Below, in pieces: positions 51,050 through 58,967 of a stretch of 64,000 nucleotides of DNA. The DNA is from Frondihabitans sp. PhB188 (GTDB taxonomy: Bacteria > Actinomycetota > Actinomycetes > Actinomycetales > Microbacteriaceae): the NCBI RefSeq assembly GCF_003752365.1, contig NZ_RJUO01000003.1:496001-560000 (forward strand), given 5' to 3'. Made by a program: the position numbers and the translations under genes. Position 1 is the stretch's first letter. The number at the start of each line of letters is the position of its first letter. The notes below the pieces were generated by a model, which was not told the origin of the DNA, made no database searches, and worked only from the letters and a program-made list of their open reading frames with translations.

Positions 51050-52270
51050 TCACACCCCGACGGGCTCCGGCATCGCCAGCTCACGCTGCACCGACAGGGC
51101 GAGCTCGCGCAGCAGCACGAGGTCGACGCTGTCGGCGGTGCGCGGATTCGGGTCGGTGACGCACAGGGCGCCGATGCGGACGCCGTCGGGAGTCTCGACG
51201 GGGTGCCCCGCGTAGAAGCGCACGGCCGGGTGCGTGACGAAGCGGTCGTCGTGCCAGACATCGGGCACCACGAACGGCACGCCGCTGGTGATGGTCACGG
51301 CGCACATGGCCCCCCGGAGCGGGACCTCGGTCATGCCGACGCCCGAGTACGACTTGTTGAAGAGGCGGTCCTCGTCGACGATCGAGAACGCCGCGCCGGC
51401 CGTTCCGAGCAGGATGCGGGCGCGCTCGGTGATGTCGTCGAAGCGCTTCTCGGGCGGGGTGTCGAGGATTCCGAGCGAGCGGATCGCGGCGAGGCGCAGG
51501 TCGTCGCTCTGCGGCTGGTTGCGGTTGCCGCGAGCCGTGCGGCCTCGCACGACGTGCTGGTCGAGGAGCGGCGCGAGCAGGTCGGCGTGCGCGGCGGCCC
51601 ACAGCCGGAACCCGGCTGCGGCACGACTGCCGGCCCCGGTGCCGTGCGCCGGCCCGTCGAACACGGGCAGCTCGGGCGGCACCACGAAGTGGATGCGCTC
51701 GCGCTCCTCGCACAGGTGGCGCGACACGCGGTCGAGCTGCGCGGCGTGACGATCGACGATGCCGCCCTCCCTGACGCTGAAGGCGGGGATGGAGCTGGGG
51801 CGGTGGATTCCGACGACGAGAATCTCGGCGTTCTCGTGCGCGTGCGCCTGGATCGTGTCGAGCAGCTCGGCGAGGCCGCGCTTCCAGCGGGTCGGCGACA
51901 CCAGGCGGAGGGCGTCGCTCACGCCGAGGATCACGACGATCGCATCGTAGATTCCGAGGCGCTCGGTGGGGAGGGCCGACGCCGCCGACTCGATGGTGAG
52001 CTTCGGGTCGGCGACCGCGTCGACGTCGACGCCGCGGCCGGTGTGCGCCGAGATCTTCCGCGCGAGCTGGCCGGGCAGCGCGAGGTCGTGGCTGCGGACG
52101 CCCCAGCCGACGGCGGCGCCGTTACCGAAGACGAGGATGCGGTCGGGGTCGATTCCGGGGGCGTGCGCGCGAGGCGCATCGTCGGGTCGCGGCATGGAGA
52201 GGCGTCCGCCGACGGCGCCGTAGCGGCTGCGGAGGAACGGGAGGACCGCGTGATGAAGGATCGACTGCAC
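51050..52270 (-). CDS. SGNH-hydrolase-like domain fused to a GAF domain
   Basis: 406 residues. The N-terminal half (about 40-235) has the SGNH fold: block I is RILVFGNGAAVGWGV (45-59), block III-like IVVILGVSDALRLVSP follows, and the helical region continues after that. The usual GDS nucleophile is replaced by GNG, so classic esterase activity is doubtful. The C-terminal half (about 250-400) is a GAF domain of the two-component/phytochrome type: LGILDTPPEKRFDDIT, FNKSYSGVGMTEVPLR and VRFYAGHPVETPDGVRIGALCVTD. GAF domains bind small ligands. It is probably a cytoplasmic sensor. Confidence 0.82.
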   Translation of the reverse strand: MQSILHHAVLPFLRSRYGAVGGRLSMPRPDDAPRAHAPGIDPDRILVFGNGAAVGWGVRSHDLALPGQLARKISAHTGRGVDVDAVADPKLTIESAASALPTERLGIYDAIVVILGVSDALRLVSPTRWKRGLAELLDTIQAHAHENAEILVVGIHRPSSIPAFSVREGGIVDRHAAQLDRVSRHLCEERERIHFVVPPELPVFDGPAHGTGAGSRAAAGFRLWAAAHADLLAPLLDQHVVRGRTARGNRNQPQSDDLRLAAIRSLGILDTPPEKRFDDITERARILLGTAGAAFSIVDEDRLFNKSYSGVGMTEVPLRGAMCAVTITSGVPFVVPDVWHDDRFVTHPAVRFYAGHPVETPDGVRIGALCVTDPNPRTADSVDLVLLRELALSVQRELAMPEPVGV

Positions 52271-52307
52271 GGTTCACACTGTCCTCGCCACGACAGGTGT
52301 CGATCAA

Positions 52308-52339
52308 TCCCCACTAGGGGAGTCCGCACATGTGCGGAC
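52308..52339. promoter_or_regulatory. Two palindromes in the divergent promoter region
   Basis: GTCCGCACATGTGCGGAC (52322-52339) is a perfect 18-bp palindrome, and TCCCCACTAGGGGA (52308-52321) directly beside it is another inverted repeat. They lie between the divergent SGNH-GAF gene (starts 52270) and permease gene (starts 52428) and are likely operators. Confidence 0.6.
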
Positions 52340-52427
52340 CCGGCCCCGCCCCACCGCGCCGCACCAGGCGAAAGTGAGCCGCGTGTTGCGACCGGGGCCG
52401 AGCGGCGCTGACGGCTACCGTCGGGGC

Positions 52428-53462
52428 GTGACCACCACCGAGGCGCACCGCGAGCACGCGCACGGCACCCGCGCGGCCGGCGGGCGGCTGCTGGTGGCGG
52501 GGGTGGGCGCGATCGTCGTCATCGCGCTGGCGCGGATCGGGACGGCGACGCTTCCGGCCGGGATCCTGCCCGACCGCCTGCAGGACTTCGTGACGCTGAC
52601 GGTGAGCGTCGTCGTGGAGTCGATGCCGTTCGTCGTGCTCGGGATCCTGCTGTCGATCGTCGTCCAGGTGTGGCTGCCGGCGGGGTTCTTCGCCGCGTGG
52701 CTGCCCCGCAACCCGATGGCGCGTCGGGCAGTCGTGTCGCTGCTGGGGGTGCTCCTGCCGGTATGCGAGTGCGGCAACGTGCCGCTGGCGAGGGGGCTGG
52801 TCGCCAAGGGGTTCTCGGTGTCCGATTCGATGACCTTCTTGATCGCGGCTCCGATCGTCAACCCGATCACCATCGTGACGACGTACCAGGCGTTCGGCTG
52901 GAGCGACGGGATCCTGGTGTCGCGCATCGTCGGCGGCTTCCTGGTCGCGAACCTGCTCGGCTGGCTGTACTCGAAGCACCGCGACCAGGACGCCCTGCTG
53001 ACGACGGCGTTCGCGCGCGAGTGCCGGATGCCCGCCGGGAGCCACGACGGCCACTCGCACTCGCGGGTGGGGTCGTCGGCGGGGCTGTTCCGGCGCGAGA
53101 TGACGACCATGCTGCCGGCGCTCCTCGTCGGCGCGGCGGTAGCCGGAGGCGTGCAGACCCTGGTGCCTCGCAGCGTCCTCCTGACCCTCGGATCGAATCC
53201 GGTGTGGTCGATCCTGGCGATGATGGCGCTCGCGTTCGTGATCTCGATCTGCTCGAACGTCGACGCCTTCTTCGTGCTGCCGTTCGCCTCGACCTTCCTG
53301 CCGGGCTCGATCGTCGCCTTCCTGGTGTTCGGGCCGATCGTCGACATCAAGATGCTGACGCTGCTGCGCACCACGTACCGCCCGGCGGTGCTGGCGCAGA
53401 TCGGCGTGGTCGTGGGGCTCGTGGCAGCGGTGCTCGGCCTGGTGGTGAACCAGATTGCGTAG
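52428..53462 (+). CDS. DUF318/ArsP-like permease
   Basis: 344 residues, GTG start with TACCGT six bases upstream. About eight to nine helices. The family motif PVCECGNVPLARGLVAKGFSVSDSMTFLIAAPIVNPIT is around residues 110-150, with paired cysteines in CEC, and SICSNVDAFFVLPFAST lies near 285. A His-rich loop (HDGHSHSR, about 205-212) suggests metal contact. Relatives export trivalent organoarsenicals or act with TIGR03943 proteins; the latter pairing is seen here. Confidence 0.88.
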   Translation: MTTTEAHREHAHGTRAAGGRLLVAGVGAIVVIALARIGTATLPAGILPDRLQDFVTLTVSVVVESMPFVVLGILLSIVVQVWLPAGFFAAWLPRNPMARRAVVSLLGVLLPVCECGNVPLARGLVAKGFSVSDSMTFLIAAPIVNPITIVTTYQAFGWSDGILVSRIVGGFLVANLLGWLYSKHRDQDALLTTAFARECRMPAGSHDGHSHSRVGSSAGLFRREMTTMLPALLVGAAVAGGVQTLVPRSVLLTLGSNPVWSILAMMALAFVISICSNVDAFFVLPFASTFLPGSIVAFLVFGPIVDIKMLTLLRTTYRPAVLAQIGVVVGLVAAVLGLVVNQIA

Positions 53463-54222
53463 CCGCAGGAACTGGCCCGGCCTCGCCCTCACCCTCGTGA
53501 TCGGCACTGCGACCCTGTGGCTCGCCGCCACCGGTCAGCTCGTCCTCTACATCCACCCGCGCTACGTCGTCTTCACCGTCGTCATGACGCTCTGCGGCAT
53601 GGGGCTCGCCCTCGTGGCGCTGGCCCGCAGCGGCGACTCCGACGAGCAGGACGAGCACGCCGCAGCCGACGGCGGCGGGGCCGGCGCCGCCGACCTCCCG
53701 AGATCCCGCCGCCCCTCCCCCGTCGCACTCGGCGCCGCCCTCGTCGTCACCCTCGTCGCCGTCGCCCTCGTGGTCCTGCCGCCCGCCGTCCTGAGCAGCG
53801 CCACCGCCTCCACCCGCGGCCTGGGCGCCGCCGTCACGACGACCGGGAGCGTCCGCACCGACGGCGCCACGACGAAGTACACCGTGCTCGACTGGGCGTC
53901 GAAGCTCCGCGCCTCGACCGACATCGGGTCGTACGAGAACGAGAGCGTCGACGTCACCGGGTTCGTGAGCCCGTCGCCCGACGATCCCGACGACACCTTC
54001 TACGTGACCCGCTTCGTCATCACCTGCTGCGCCGTCGACGCGCAGCCGGTCGGCGTGCCCGTGTACGCGCCGGCCTGGAAGGACTCCCTCGAGGCGAACC
54101 AGTGGGTGCGCATCCAGGGGGCGTTCGCCACGAACCCGAGCGCCGCGTCGTCGGCCACGATCGCGCTCGTCCCGCGCGCCGTCTCGAAGATCGACCAGCC
54201 GCATGACCCGTACCTCTACTGA
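53455..54222 (+). CDS. TIGR03943-family protein, partner of the permease
   Basis: 255 residues from a TTG at 53455 that overlaps the permease stop by eight bases. Two N-terminal helices (about 8-28 and 36-56) are followed by a Gly/Ala/Asp linker, a third helix (about 90-110), and a C-terminal external domain with YVTRFVITCCAVDAQPVGVPVY, the double-cysteine signature of this family. It forms a conserved pair with DUF318 permeases. Confidence 0.85.
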   Translation: MRSRRNWPGLALTLVIGTATLWLAATGQLVLYIHPRYVVFTVVMTLCGMGLALVALARSGDSDEQDEHAAADGGGAGAADLPRSRRPSPVALGAALVVTLVAVALVVLPPAVLSSATASTRGLGAAVTTTGSVRTDGATTKYTVLDWASKLRASTDIGSYENESVDVTGFVSPSPDDPDDTFYVTRFVITCCAVDAQPVGVPVYAPAWKDSLEANQWVRIQGAFATNPSAASSATIALVPRAVSKIDQPHDPYLY

Positions 54223-55270
54223 GCCGCGCACCGACGAGGCTCCGTCGAACCGCTCGTTCGTGCGGACCTTCGCGGTCACGATCGCCGTGCTCGCCCTGCT
54301 CTGCGCGGGCCTCGTCGCCGTCGCGCACAGCCAGGGGCCGAGGCTGAGCGAGACGATCGTCGACGGCCGGGCCGTCACGCTGCGGGCCGACCAGCAGGCG
54401 CGGGTCTTCCTCGACGAGTCGGTCGCGACGGTGAGGGCGGAGCAGGTGGCCGTGTCGCCGGCGGCCCGCTTCGCCGTGACCACGCAGGGCACGGTGGTGG
54501 CCGTGCAGTTCCTGCACCGGTTGGACTACGACACCCGGTACCGGGTGACCATCCGCGGCGTCACGAGCGTGTTCGGCTCGCGCGCGACGACGATCTCGAC
54601 GGAGTTCACGACCGGCAGGGCTCAGGTGCTGACACTCGACCGGAATCCGGCGGGGCAGGATCGCATCGTCCGCGCCTCCGTGAACGCCGTCGGCCGCTCG
54701 GTCGTCTACCAGGCGCGGCGGATCCAGGCGTACGCGCCGATCGGCTCCGACCTGGTCGTCGTCTCAGACGACCGCCGCACGTCGCGGATCACCGTCGTCT
54801 CGAGCGACGGGACGACCGAAGACCTCCTGCTGCCCGGCCCGGGGCTGGTCACCGGATTCGCGCTCGACGCGCCCACGGGAGTGCTCGTGTTCCGGTTCAC
54901 GGCGCGGGGCACGGCGACGAAGCTGTACACGATCTCGCTCACCGGAGTCCACACGTCGGCGCCCTACGAGGGCTCGACGCTGCCCGCGGACGACGCGAGC
55001 CAGGGCGCGGCGCCGAGCCTGGCGGCCGACTCGCGCTCCGTCGTCGTGAGCGGGCGGACCGTCTACACGGCCCCGAAGGGCGCCCGGCTGTCGCAGCTCG
55101 GGTCGTCGCCGAACGGGCAGTTCGTCACGGTCGTCAGCGCCCCCGCGAGCGCCGCCTCCGACCGCTCCACGATCGATCCGGCGCCGGTGGGAGCGACCAC
55201 CCTCGTCGTCGACCGCTCGTCGGGCGCCGTCGTGGCGAGCTTCGCCGGGTCGAGCCTGCGCTGGGGCTGA
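54203..55270 (+). CDS. Membrane-anchored Ig-like/beta-propeller-like protein
   Basis: 355 residues; the ATG overlaps the previous gene by 20 bases. One N-terminal helix (about 20-42) anchors the protein. Residues 45-140 look like a bacterial Ig-like domain (TVRAEQVAVSPAARFAVTTQG ... FTTGRA), and the rest is a series of beta hairpins with TGVLVFRF, TKLYTISL and SPNGQFVTV repeats, suggesting propeller blades outside the membrane. The function is unknown, but the overlap ties it to the permease pair. Confidence 0.75.
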   Translation: MTRTSTEPRTDEAPSNRSFVRTFAVTIAVLALLCAGLVAVAHSQGPRLSETIVDGRAVTLRADQQARVFLDESVATVRAEQVAVSPAARFAVTTQGTVVAVQFLHRLDYDTRYRVTIRGVTSVFGSRATTISTEFTTGRAQVLTLDRNPAGQDRIVRASVNAVGRSVVYQARRIQAYAPIGSDLVVVSDDRRTSRITVVSSDGTTEDLLLPGPGLVTGFALDAPTGVLVFRFTARGTATKLYTISLTGVHTSAPYEGSTLPADDASQGAAPSLAADSRSVVVSGRTVYTAPKGARLSQLGSSPNGQFVTVVSAPASAASDRSTIDPAPVGATTLVVDRSSGAVVASFAGSSLRWG

Positions 55271-55407
55271 CGGCGCCCGCTGCCGGCTGTCAGCTGCCGG
55301 ATGCCAGACACCGCCAGGCCCGCCGAATCGGCTCGGCCCCGCCGCCTTTCTGGCGTGTTCGAGCCGCAAAAGAGGGCGCAGGAACTCGAGGCGGTCACCG
55401 CCCGCAG

Positions 55408-55440
55408 ATTGTCTAGCAATCTGCTAGATTGCCTGGCAAT
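55408..55440 (+). promoter_or_regulatory. Double operator of the GntR regulator
   Basis: ATTGTCTAGCAAT (55408-55420) and ATTGCCTGGCAAT (55428-55440) are related inverted repeats 20 bases apart, two helical turns. The second is perfect and includes the first two bases of the start codon. TAGATT (55425-55430) between them is a fair -10 box. The layout implies autoregulation. Confidence 0.65.
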
Positions 55441-56086
55441 GGACAGAGACGTATCGATCGCGCGCGTACCGGCCTCGGTGGCCGAGTCGCTGCGCTCCGA
55501 AGTGCTCGCCGTGCGCATCCGACCCGGCGACGCCGTGACCGAGGCGTCCGTCGCGAGCCGGTTCGACGTCTCGCGGCCCACGGCGAGGCTGGCCATCGAC
55601 CAGCTCGTGAACGCGGGCCTGCTGCGCCGCGAGGCCAACCGCGGCGCGCGCGTGCCGGCACTGAGCCGCGCCGACATCGTCGACCTGTACGACAACCGCG
55701 CGCTCGTGGAGGGCGCCGCTCTTCGGGCGCTCGCCGAGGGTGGGGCAGTTCCTGCCGATGCGGTCTTCCACAACCGCGCCCTCGCGGACGCTCCTGACGA
55801 GGCGCCGTTCGCCGCCGACGACATCGCCTTTCATCGGGCGCTCGTCACGGGACAGTCGAGCCCGCGACTGAGCCGCATGCACGAGAGCCTCATGGGCGAG
55901 ATCGAGCTCTGCATCGGGCAGGTCGCCGCGAACTCCCTCTGGCGCCCGGCCGACATCGCGGCCCAGCACGCCCGGGTGCTCGACGCCGTCGTGGCCGGCG
56001 ACCCCGAGCTCGCCTCCCGCCTCGTGCGCGAGCACATCCTGACCTCGCGCGATCGCCTCATCGATCACGTCGACCGCACCCGCTGA
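55439..56086 (+). CDS. GntR-family regulator of lactate oxidation (LldR-like)
   Basis: 215 residues. The winged helix is around residues 15-75 (EVLAVRIRPGDAVTEASVASRFDVSRPTARLAIDQLVNAGLL in outline), followed by an FCD-type helical effector domain with metal-binding His/Asp residues (IAFHRALV, AAQHARVLDAV, EHILTSRDRL). It lies 27 bases before the lactate dehydrogenase gene, so lactate is a likely effector; this is inferred from position. Confidence 0.88.
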   Translation: MDRDVSIARVPASVAESLRSEVLAVRIRPGDAVTEASVASRFDVSRPTARLAIDQLVNAGLLRREANRGARVPALSRADIVDLYDNRALVEGAALRALAEGGAVPADAVFHNRALADAPDEAPFAADDIAFHRALVTGQSSPRLSRMHESLMGEIELCIGQVAANSLWRPADIAAQHARVLDAVVAGDPELASRLVREHILTSRDRLIDHVDRTR

Positions 56087-56113
56087 CACCACCCACACCC
56101 TGGAGGCACCGCA

Positions 56114-57352
56114 ATGACGCAGCGACAAGTTCCGAAGCCCAGAGAGCTCCTCGAGTACATGCAGTTCAAGAAGCCCGACCTCGACTTCAAGCGCAGCCGC
56201 CTGCAGTCGGCTCTGACGATCGCCGATCTCCGCACGATCGCGAAGCGCCGCACCCCGAAGGCGGCGTTCGACTACACCGACGGCTCGGCCGAGGGCGAGA
56301 TCTCGATCAGCCGCGCCCGGCAGGCGTTCGAAGACGTGGAGTTCCACCCGCAGGTGCTCCGCGACGTCGCCGACGTCGACACCACGACGACCACCTTCGG
56401 CGCCGCCTCCGCGCTGCCGTTCGGCATCGCCCCGACGGGCTTCACCCGCCTGATGCAGACCGAGGGCGAGACCGCCGGGGCCGGGGCCGCGGGTGCCGCC
56501 GGCATCCCCTTCACCCTGTCGACCCTCGGCACGACCTCGATCGAGAACGTCAAGGCCGCCAACCCGACCGGCACCAACTGGTTCCAGCTCTACGTGATGC
56601 GCCAGCGCGAGATCTCGTACGGCCTGGTCGAGCGCGCCGCCGCCTCCGGCTTCGGCACCCTCTTCTTCACCGTCGACACTCCCGTGGCCGGTGCCCGCCT
56701 CCGCGACAAGCGCAACGGCTTCTCGATCCCACCCCAGCTCACGCCCGGCACCGTCCTGAATGCGATCCCCCGCCCGTGGTGGTGGTTCGACTTCCTCACC
56801 ACGCCCAAGCTGGAGTTCGCCTCGCTCGCCTCCACCGGCGGCACCGTCGGCGAGCTGCTCGACTCGGCGATGGACCCCACGATCGACTTCGACGACCTCA
56901 AGATCATCCGCGACATGTGGCCGGGCAAGCTCGCGATCAAGGGCGTGCAGAGCGTGGAGGACGCGAAGAAGTTCGCCGACTTCGGGGTCGACGGCATCGT
57001 GCTGTCCAACCACGGCGGGCGTCAGCTCGACCGCGCGCCGATCCCGTTCCACCTGCTGCCCGAGGTCGTGAAGGAGGTCGGGAGCGACGTCGAGGTCGTC
57101 GTCGACACCGGCATCATGAACGGCGCCGACATCGTGGCGTCGATCGCGCTCGGCGCCAGCTTCACGCTCGTCGGGCGCGCCTACCTCTACGGCCTCATGG
57201 CCGGCGGCCGCGCCGGGGTCGACCGCATGATCGCGATCCTCTCCGACGAGATCCGCCGCACGATGAAGCTGCTCGGGGCGCACTCGCTCGAGGAGCTCAC
57301 GCCCGCGCACGTGACGCAGCTCGAGCGCTTGGCGCCCCGCGCGCGCAGCTGA
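56114..57352 (+). CDS. lldD: FMN-dependent L-lactate dehydrogenase / alpha-hydroxyacid oxidase
   Basis: 412 residues. [11 protein letters not shown] and [17 protein letters not shown] form the N-terminal barrel, [34 protein letters not shown] has the catalytic His and FMN contacts, and [33 protein letters not shown] binds phosphate. This is a complete family signature. The enzyme oxidises L-lactate to pyruvate at the membrane or in the cytosol. The neighbouring rhamnose pathway makes lactate from lactaldehyde. Confidence 0.95.
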   Translation: MTQRQVPKPRELLEYMQFKKPDLDFKRSRLQSALTIADLRTIAKRRTPKAAFDYTDGSAEGEISISRARQAFEDVEFHPQVLRDVADVDTTTTTFGAASALPFGIAPTGFTRLMQTEGETAGAGAAGAAGIPFTLSTLGTTSIENVKAANPTGTNWFQLYVMRQREISYGLVERAAASGFGTLFFTVDTPVAGARLRDKRNGFSIPPQLTPGTVLNAIPRPWWWFDFLTTPKLEFASLASTGGTVGELLDSAMDPTIDFDDLKIIRDMWPGKLAIKGVQSVEDAKKFADFGVDGIVLSNHGGRQLDRAPIPFHLLPEVVKEVGSDVEVVVDTGIMNGADIVASIALGASFTLVGRAYLYGLMAGGRAGVDRMIAILSDEIRRTMKLLGAHSLEELTPAHVTQLERLAPRARS

Positions 57353-57387
57353 CGCCGGGGCGGCGCCGGCTCGACCCCCGCGATCGT

Positions 57388-57419
57388 CCTATCCGACAGC
57401 CCGCGGACTGACGGATAGG
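57388..57419. terminator. Hairpin between convergent lldD and rhaB
   Basis: CCTATCCG and CGGATAGG pair perfectly over eight bases around a 16-base loop. There is no T-run. Its position between two converging genes suggests bidirectional termination. Confidence 0.6.
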
Positions 57420-57449
57420 CCGACACGGAGGGTTCAGCCGCCAGAGGCT

Positions 57450-58967
57450 TCAGCGGGCAGCCGCAGCAGCAGCAGCCGCAGCCGCAGCCGACGGCTCGTA
57501 CCGCACCGGCGGGAACGCCTGCCGCACGAGGTCACGCAGCGCCTCCAACGACGACCCTGCCGGCACCAGCCCGGCAGCCAGCGCCTGCACCAGCACGTTG
57601 CCGATAGCGGTGGCCTCGACGGGCCCGGCGAGTACCGTGCGTCCGGTGCGGTCGGCGGTCAGCCGGCAGAGCAGCTCGTTCTGCGAGCCGCCGCCCACGA
57701 CGTGCACCGTCGTGATGGTGCGCCCCGAGAGCCGTTCCGCCTCATCGAGCGTCGCCGCATACGCAGCCGCCAGCGACTCGAGGATGCTGCGGACCACCTC
57801 GGCGCGCGTGGTCGGCGCCGCGATTCCGTGCTCCTCGCACCAGCCTCGGATCCGCGCCGGCATGTCGCCGGGCGCGGTGAAGCGGTCGTCCGACGCGTCG
57901 AACACGGCGACCGGCCCGGTGACCTCGGCCGCGGCGGCGAGGAGCGACGCGAGGTCGCTCGACCGCGTGGCGTCCGTGCCCGCGGCGGCATCCCAGGTGC
58001 GCATCGACTCGCTCAGCAGCCAGAGCCCCGAGATGTTCTTCAAGAAGCGGATCCGCCCGAAGGCGCCGCCCTCGTTCGTGAAGTTCGCGGCACGCGCGGC
58101 CTCCGTGATGACGGGCCGCTCGAGCTCCAGCCCGACGAGCGACCAGGTGCCGCTCGAGATGTAGGCCGCGTGCTCGTCGGCGAGCGGCACCCCGACGACC
58201 GCCGAGGCGGTGTCGTGCGAGCCGACGGCTGTGACCGGGATCTCCCGGCCGCCGGCCATCGACGCCGCGAGCTCCGGTGTGAGGGCGCCGATCGCCGTGC
58301 CCGGGTCGACCAGCGGCGCGAACAGCGACGTCGGCAGCCCCAGCGTGTCGAACAGCTCGGCATCCCACTCGCCGGTCTCGGCGGCGAGGAGCCCCGTCGT
58401 CGACGCGTTGGTGCGCTCGGTCACGTCGACGCCGGTCAGCCAGTGCCCGATCAGGTCGGGCACCAGCAGCGCCCGATCGGCGAGCGGCAGCACCCCTGCC
58501 TCCCGGTCTGCCGCCAGCTGGAAGACCGTGTTGAACGGAAGGTGCGCGAGGCCCGTCCGCCGGTACAGCTCGTCGGCCGGCACGGCCCGGTGCACCGCCG
58601 CGACGCCCGCTTCCGAGCGCGCGTCGCGGTAGTGGTACGGCACGCCCAGCAGGCGTCCCCCGCGCTGCAGGCCGTAGTCGACCGCCCACGAGTCCACCCC
58701 GATGGAGGCGAGCGCAGGAACTCCGGCCACCGCCTTCGCGAGCCCCTCCTCGATGGCCGCCCACAGCCCGAGCACATCCCAGTGGAGCGACGCCGCGCCG
58801 GGGCCTTCGGTGAGGCGCACCGGGCGGTTGGGGAAGCGCGCGACGTGCTGCAGCCGCAGCCCGTGCGCCCCGATGTGCCCGAGGATGACCCGGCCGCTGG
58901 TCGCACCGAGGTCGACCGCGGCCACCGAGCCGCCCGAGGGGGTCGTCATCCCCGACCGCGTCGTCAT
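57450..58967 (-). CDS. rhaB: Rhamnulokinase
   Basis: 505 residues of the FGGY kinase family. AAVDLGATSGRVILGHI (about 16-32) is the first phosphate loop, VGSHDTASAVVGVPL lies in the middle, GTWSLVGLE and VHVVGGGSQNELLCRLTADRTGR close the active site. It phosphorylates L-rhamnulose. The start at 58967 overlaps the aldolase-dehydrogenase stop by four bases. The last 13 codons encode a near-pure alanine tail in GCA/GCC repeats. Confidence 0.94.
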   Translation of the reverse strand: MTTRSGMTTPSGGSVAAVDLGATSGRVILGHIGAHGLRLQHVARFPNRPVRLTEGPGAASLHWDVLGLWAAIEEGLAKAVAGVPALASIGVDSWAVDYGLQRGGRLLGVPYHYRDARSEAGVAAVHRAVPADELYRRTGLAHLPFNTVFQLAADREAGVLPLADRALLVPDLIGHWLTGVDVTERTNASTTGLLAAETGEWDAELFDTLGLPTSLFAPLVDPGTAIGALTPELAASMAGGREIPVTAVGSHDTASAVVGVPLADEHAAYISSGTWSLVGLELERPVITEAARAANFTNEGGAFGRIRFLKNISGLWLLSESMRTWDAAAGTDATRSSDLASLLAAAAEVTGPVAVFDASDDRFTAPGDMPARIRGWCEEHGIAAPTTRAEVVRSILESLAAAYAATLDEAERLSGRTITTVHVVGGGSQNELLCRLTADRTGRTVLAGPVEATAIGNVLVQALAAGLVPAGSSLEALRDLVRQAFPPVRYEPSAAAAAAAAAAAR

